7,933 nucleotides of DNA from Anaerolineaceae bacterium UBA6086 (lineage in GTDB: Bacteria > Chloroflexota > Anaerolineae > Anaerolineales > Anaerolineaceae): positions 1-7,933 of the forward strand of contig DIXG01000038.1 of NCBI GenBank assembly GCA_002436005.1, in the 5' to 3' direction. How positions within the stretch are numbered: position 1 is the stretch's first letter; each line of letters starts with the position of its first letter. Below, one piece after another: positions 5,395 to 7,933 of the stretch. The notes below the pieces were generated by a model. That model saw nothing but the letters and a program-made list of their open reading frames with translations. It ran no database searches and had not been told where the DNA came from. The position numbers and the translations under genes were made by a program.

Positions 5395-5814
5395 TTATTG
5401 ATCAAGCGCTTGATCTTTGATGGGATGGAATACAATGCTCTCCCACATTGATTTAGACCAAGCTAAATCATTGGGGTCATCGAGATAGAAGGCGGTTTGC
5501 AGGCAAGAGGTATCGCTGGCGGTAAAGGTGATCAAGGAAAGTCGATCTTTTTCTCCAGCGCATTTTTGCACCTGGGTATAGCCTAATCCGACAATCTCTC
5601 CCTTGGTGGAGACAAAGGTCTCAAGCGTATCACCGATAATCTTGCTCTGGATCTGGTTCAGGAGTTCGAATTTGTCAGTTTTTACGGGAAGGCGAAACAC
5701 AACGGTTATGACCGTGATGCCTTTTGTCCAGAAGACCAAATTGCCCTCTTCCACACGATGTTCGAAATCTCCTGGGATGTTGATGAACCATTCTTGTGTG
5801 ATATTAAATCCCAT
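5395..5814 (-). CDS. Small protein of unknown function
   Basis: 139 residues from ATG 5814, supported by AAAGAGGA (5826-5819) 4 bases upstream. An in-frame GTG at 5862 would add 16 residues but lacks this support. No signal peptide or membrane segment is present. The chain starts MGFNITQEWFINIPGDFEHRV and alternates beta-strand-like stretches (LVFWTKGITVITVVFRLP, residues 26-43) with helices. It ends in a segment reading FYLDDPNDLAWS and SMWESIVFHP. The 'EW-x-I-x-IP ... W-x-S-I-x-F' frame recalls single-domain proteins of the Mog1/PsbP-like fold (DUF1795/DcrB type), but this is a faint resemblance and no family is claimed. It stands alone: 168 AT-rich bases separate it from the DUF2807 gene downstream, and it is divergent from the Mth938-like gene. 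Confidence 0.7.
   Translation of the reverse strand: MGFNITQEWFINIPGDFEHRVEEGNLVFWTKGITVITVVFRLPVKTDKFELLNQIQSKIIGDTLETFVSTKGEIVGLGYTQVQKCAGEKDRLSLITFTASDTSCLQTAFYLDDPNDLAWSKSMWESIVFHPIKDQALDQ
5400..5415. repeat. 16-bp perfect palindrome at the end of the small unknown gene
   Basis: GATCAAGCGCTTGATC reads the same on both strands and covers the last codons (DQALDQ). As RNA it can form a 6-bp stem with a GCGC loop, followed on the minus strand by AT-rich sequence without a clean T-tract. It could serve as a weak terminator or protein-binding site. Confidence 0.5.
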
Positions 5815-5847
5815 ACAATCCTCTTTGGTGCCGCCGAGGCATTTCGT

Positions 5848-5877
5848 TTGCCGGACGGGCACAATTCACATTATAAT
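5848..5877 (+). promoter_or_regulatory. Promoter of the Mth938-like gene
   Basis: TTGCCG (5848-5853), an 18-base spacer, then a perfect TATAAT (5872-5877). Transcription would start near 5884, leaving a leader of about 65 bases. This is the best sigma70-type promoter in the window. Confidence 0.5.
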
Positions 5878-5895
5878 AAATCCATCACTATTATA
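5870..5895 (-). promoter_or_regulatory. Candidate promoter -10 elements for the small unknown gene
   Basis: The minus strand has TATAAT at 5895-5890 and again at 5875-5870, the latter shared with the plus-strand -10 through the palindrome ATTATAAT (5870-5877). No good -35 is seen for either. Starts would lie 50-70 bases before ATG 5814. Confidence 0.35.
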
Positions 5896-5948
5896 CCTGT
5901 GGCAATCAATTTTCTGTATTGAAACGCTCTATTTTTAAGGGATAATCC

Positions 5949-6332
5949 ATGTTTGAAGATGAAAGAGGTCCGATCACACGTTTTGAGTGGGGACGATTTG
6001 AGATTTATGGAGAGGTTCACTCAGAAGATGGCGAAGGGGTGGGTAAGGACGTTTTTGTGTTTGGGAACCGTGTGCTTCCCTGGTCTGCACGCAAGGGGCA
6101 CCGCCTGACCCCGGAGATGGTTGATTGTGTCCTGAAAGAGAAAATCGATGTTTTGGTGATCGGGAATGGCGTGAACGGCGCGATCAAGGTGACGAAGAAG
6201 ACCCGCAAAGCCGTCAGGAAGGCTGGGATTGCTGAATTGATCATTGAGGCCACACCAGATGCGTGTGCGACCTATAACCGGCTGGTGCTTGAAGGGCGTC
6301 AGGTGGCGCTGCTGGCGCATGGCACGTGCTGA
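5949..6332 (+). CDS. Mth938-like domain protein (DUF498, NDUFAF3/MTH938 family)
   Basis: 127 residues, the full length of a single Mth938-like domain. AAGGGA (5937-5942) lies 6 bases before the ATG. Family landmarks appear in order: the FEWGRFEI strand at 12-19; the VFGNRVLPW turn; GHRLTPEMVD before the central helix; VLVIGNGVNG, matching the family's viiGTG loop; then ATPDACATYNRLVLEGRQVA and a terminal LLAHGTC, matching the usual 'T-xxAc-xxYN-L-xx-gR-VaallH-tC'. The eukaryotic member NDUFAF3 helps assemble respiratory complex I; bacterial members are small soluble proteins without an established reaction. It is followed by the peptidase gene after 102 bases, possibly co-transcribed. Family assignment is strong; function is not inferred. 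Confidence 0.9.
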   Translation: MFEDERGPITRFEWGRFEIYGEVHSEDGEGVGKDVFVFGNRVLPWSARKGHRLTPEMVDCVLKEKIDVLVIGNGVNGAIKVTKKTRKAVRKAGIAELIIEATPDACATYNRLVLEGRQVALLAHGTC

Positions 6333-6335
6333 GGG

Positions 6336-6356
6336 ATGGTTCGGCGCATGGTTCGG
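6336..6356. repeat. Short direct repeat in the Mth938-pepF gap
   Basis: ATGGTTCGG occurs at 6336-6344 and 6348-6356, a 12-base period, just after the Mth938-like stop codon. It may be a two-copy binding site or a chance slippage product. Confidence 0.4.
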
Positions 6357-6401
6357 AAAAATTGGGTGGGAGAATTTTGTGTCCTTTCACCGAGATTAAT
6401 T

Positions 6402-6411
6402 AAACCGGTTT
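6402..6411. repeat. 10-bp palindrome upstream of the peptidase gene
   Basis: AAACCGGTTT is a perfect palindrome, extended by imperfect ATT/GAT flanks and followed by TTTTTA. It could be an operator or a very weak terminator for the preceding gene. It lies 23 bases before the peptidase start. Confidence 0.35.
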
Positions 6412-6434
6412 GATTTTTAGATAAGGAGATGTAT

Positions 6435-7933
6435 ATGGCAACAAAACCCCCTCGTTGGGACCTGACAAATGTATATCTTGACCTGGATTCGCCTGAACTG
6501 GCAAAGGATATTGATTGGGTCAAAAACCAGACCCAGAGCCTGCAAACCTATTACCAGGATCAACTGCTGAAATTGGGTTTAGAGAGCTCAAAAGAAACGC
6601 TCAACCAGGCAGTCAGCACGATGGTGGACCGGGTGAATGAACTGATCGAAAAGGCAAGCACAATTCGTGCCTATCTCCATTCTTTTATTTCGACGGATTC
6701 CTTCAACCAGCAGGCTGCGCAGATGTCTTCACAGTTTGATAAGGTGATGGTGGGCATCCAAAACACGATGATGATGATACAGTCCTGGCTGGGTCAACTC
6801 AGCGATGTGCTGCCGGAGGTGTTGGCTTTGGGCAACAGCGCAGGTGAACACGCTTTCCCGTTGTTGGAAATGGCGGAACAAAGCCAGTATTTGATGAGCG
6901 AAAGTGAAGAGATCCTGGCGAGTGAATTGAGCCTTGCGGGTTCGCGTGCCTGGACAAAACTGCAGGGAACGGTGACCTCGCAAAAGACCGTGGATTTTGA
7001 ATTGGATGGCGAAATTCAGACCCTGCCCATGCCAGCTTTGATCAACCTGCATGCGCATCCGGATGAGGACGTGCGGAAACGTGCCTATCAGGCAGAGATG
7101 ACGGCATGGAAGGAGGTTGAAGAACCTCTGGCAGCCGCGATGAACGGCATCAAAGGTTGGGTGAACACCCTGAACGAGCATCGTGGACGGGTGGACGCGC
7201 TACACGAACCGATTGACCAGGCTCGCATTGATCGCGAAACCCTGGAGGCAATGATGGACGCCATGGAAGATTCGTTCCCCACTTTCCGCCGCTACTTCAA
7301 AGCCAAAGCCGCCCGTTTTGGGCAGGAAGCGCTGCCCTGGTGGAATGTCTTCGCGCCGGTAGGCAAGGTGGAAAAAGAATATACGTTTGAAGAGGCATCG
7401 GCATTTATTTTGAAGCATTTTGGCAGGTTCTCACCCGAACTGCGGGAATTTGCAAAGACTGCCTTTGATAACCGCTGGATCGATGCTGAGCAGCGGCCGG
7501 GGAAGCGGGGCGGCGCCTTTTGCATGTCTGTGCCCGGGGTGAAGGAATCCCGCATCCTGTGCAATTTTGATGGCTCATTGGACCAGGTGATGACGGTCGC
7601 CCACGAACTGGGGCACGGGTATCACAGTTTCAACATGTTCCAGGCGGGTAAAACACCCTTACAGCGCGACACACCGATGACAATGGCGGAAACCGCATCG
7701 ATCATGTGCGAAACGATCATGTTCAACGCCATCATGGAAACGATTACCGATCCGCAGGAAGAATTGGCGCTTTTGGAAACGGCGCTGGTGGGTGATTCAC
7801 AGGTGATTGTGGACATCTACTCTCGATTCCTTTTTGAGCAGGAGGTTTTCAATCGCCGCGAAAAATCGGATTTGAGCGCTGAAGAGTTGTGCGCAATCAT
7901 GGAAGACGCCCAGGCAAAGACCTATGGTGACGG
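6435..7933 (+). CDS. pepF: PepF/M3 family oligoendopeptidase, partial (C-terminus beyond the right edge)
   Basis: 499 complete codons open to the window edge. The start at 6435 has AAGGAG (6423-6428) 6 bases before it; an in-frame ATG at 6429 touches that site and is unlikely. The N-terminus PPRWDLTNVY matches PepF proteins. Residues 358-378 (RGGAFC to CNF) form the conserved lead-in to the zinc site. The M3 signature HELGH is at 390-394, with zinc ligands His390 and His394 and catalytic Glu391. Glu419 in the MAETAS helix is the third ligand. No signal peptide is present, so it should be a cytosolic zinc metallopeptidase that cleaves short peptides in peptide turnover. Full-length relatives are about 590-600 residues, so some 90-100 C-terminal residues are missing, including the Tyr/His substrate-binding residues of the family. 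M3 membership is certain; the PepF subtype is likely. Confidence 0.94.
   Translation, partial: MATKPPRWDLTNVYLDLDSPELAKDIDWVKNQTQSLQTYYQDQLLKLGLESSKETLNQAVSTMVDRVNELIEKASTIRAYLHSFISTDSFNQQAAQMSSQFDKVMVGIQNTMMMIQSWLGQLSDVLPEVLALGNSAGEHAFPLLEMAEQSQYLMSESEEILASELSLAGSRAWTKLQGTVTSQKTVDFELDGEIQTLPMPALINLHAHPDEDVRKRAYQAEMTAWKEVEEPLAAAMNGIKGWVNTLNEHRGRVDALHEPIDQARIDRETLEAMMDAMEDSFPTFRRYFKAKAARFGQEALPWWNVFAPVGKVEKEYTFEEASAFILKHFGRFSPELREFAKTAFDNRWIDAEQRPGKRGGAFCMSVPGVKESRILCNFDGSLDQVMTVAHELGHGYHSFNMFQAGKTPLQRDTPMTMAETASIMCETIMFNAIMETITDPQEELALLETALVGDSQVIVDIYSRFLFEQEVFNRREKSDLSAEELCAIMEDAQAKTYGD

Noticed and set aside
5815..5862. GTG start adding 16 residues to the small unknown protein
   Set aside because: The AAAGAGGA site lies inside the extension and serves ATG 5814.
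5603..5938. 111-codon open frame on the plus strand
   Set aside because: It is antisense to the small unknown gene and would cross the divergent promoter; its composition is not protein-like.
6729..7181. 150-codon open frame on the minus strand
   Set aside because: It is antisense to the peptidase gene, rich in His and Arg from complementing its codons, and has no family resemblance.

Overview
The window is 7,933 bases of mid-GC bacterial chromosome with ordinary metabolic and accessory genes. I see no tRNA, rRNA, CRISPR array, transposase or phage gene. The gene mix is a UroD-like protein that is not HemE, an intracellular GH32 enzyme, an LprI-like protein, a DUF2807 protein, an Mth938-like protein and a PepF-type M3 peptidase. 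Together with the Shine-Dalgarno-led genes this would fit an anaerobic or facultative heterotroph such as a Chloroflexota (Anaerolineae) member. That assignment is an inference from general impression and is weak.

Layout. (1) Bases 1-578, minus strand: N-terminal 192 residues of a UroD-family protein, running off the left edge. (2) Bases 579-861: divergent intergenic region with a perfect 12-bp-stem hairpin (626-655) in the likely leader of the UroD-like gene. (3) Bases 862-3742, plus strand: LprI-like envelope protein, GH32 beta-fructosidase and GNAT acetyltransferase; the last two overlap by four bases (TTGA). (4) Bases 3743-3862: convergent gap with two hairpins, probable terminators. (5) Bases 3863-5226, minus strand: two-gene operon of a DUF2807 protein followed 29 bases later by a pentapeptide-repeat protein with a C-terminal membrane segment. 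(6) Bases 5227-5394: very AT-rich spacer (5281-5400 is about 17% G+C) carrying an extended -10 promoter for that operon. (7) Bases 5395-5814, minus: small conserved-looking protein of unknown function. (8) Bases 5815-5948: divergent promoter region. (9) Bases 5949-6332, plus: Mth938-like protein. (10) Bases 6435-7933, plus: PepF/M3 oligoendopeptidase, cut off by the right edge after 499 residues.

How the genes relate. The GH32 enzyme would hydrolyse sucrose or other imported beta-fructosides in the cytoplasm; its coupling to a GNAT protein has no obvious explanation. The most unusual unit is the DUF2807/pentapeptide pair. Both products should fold as repetitive beta-solenoids, the first lacks the export signal common in its family, and the second looks membrane-anchored. 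They may work together at the cytoplasmic membrane, but nothing in the sequence proves it. No clearly new defence, mobile or RNA system is visible. The leader hairpin, the solenoid pair and the AT-rich spacer are the items most worth a second look.
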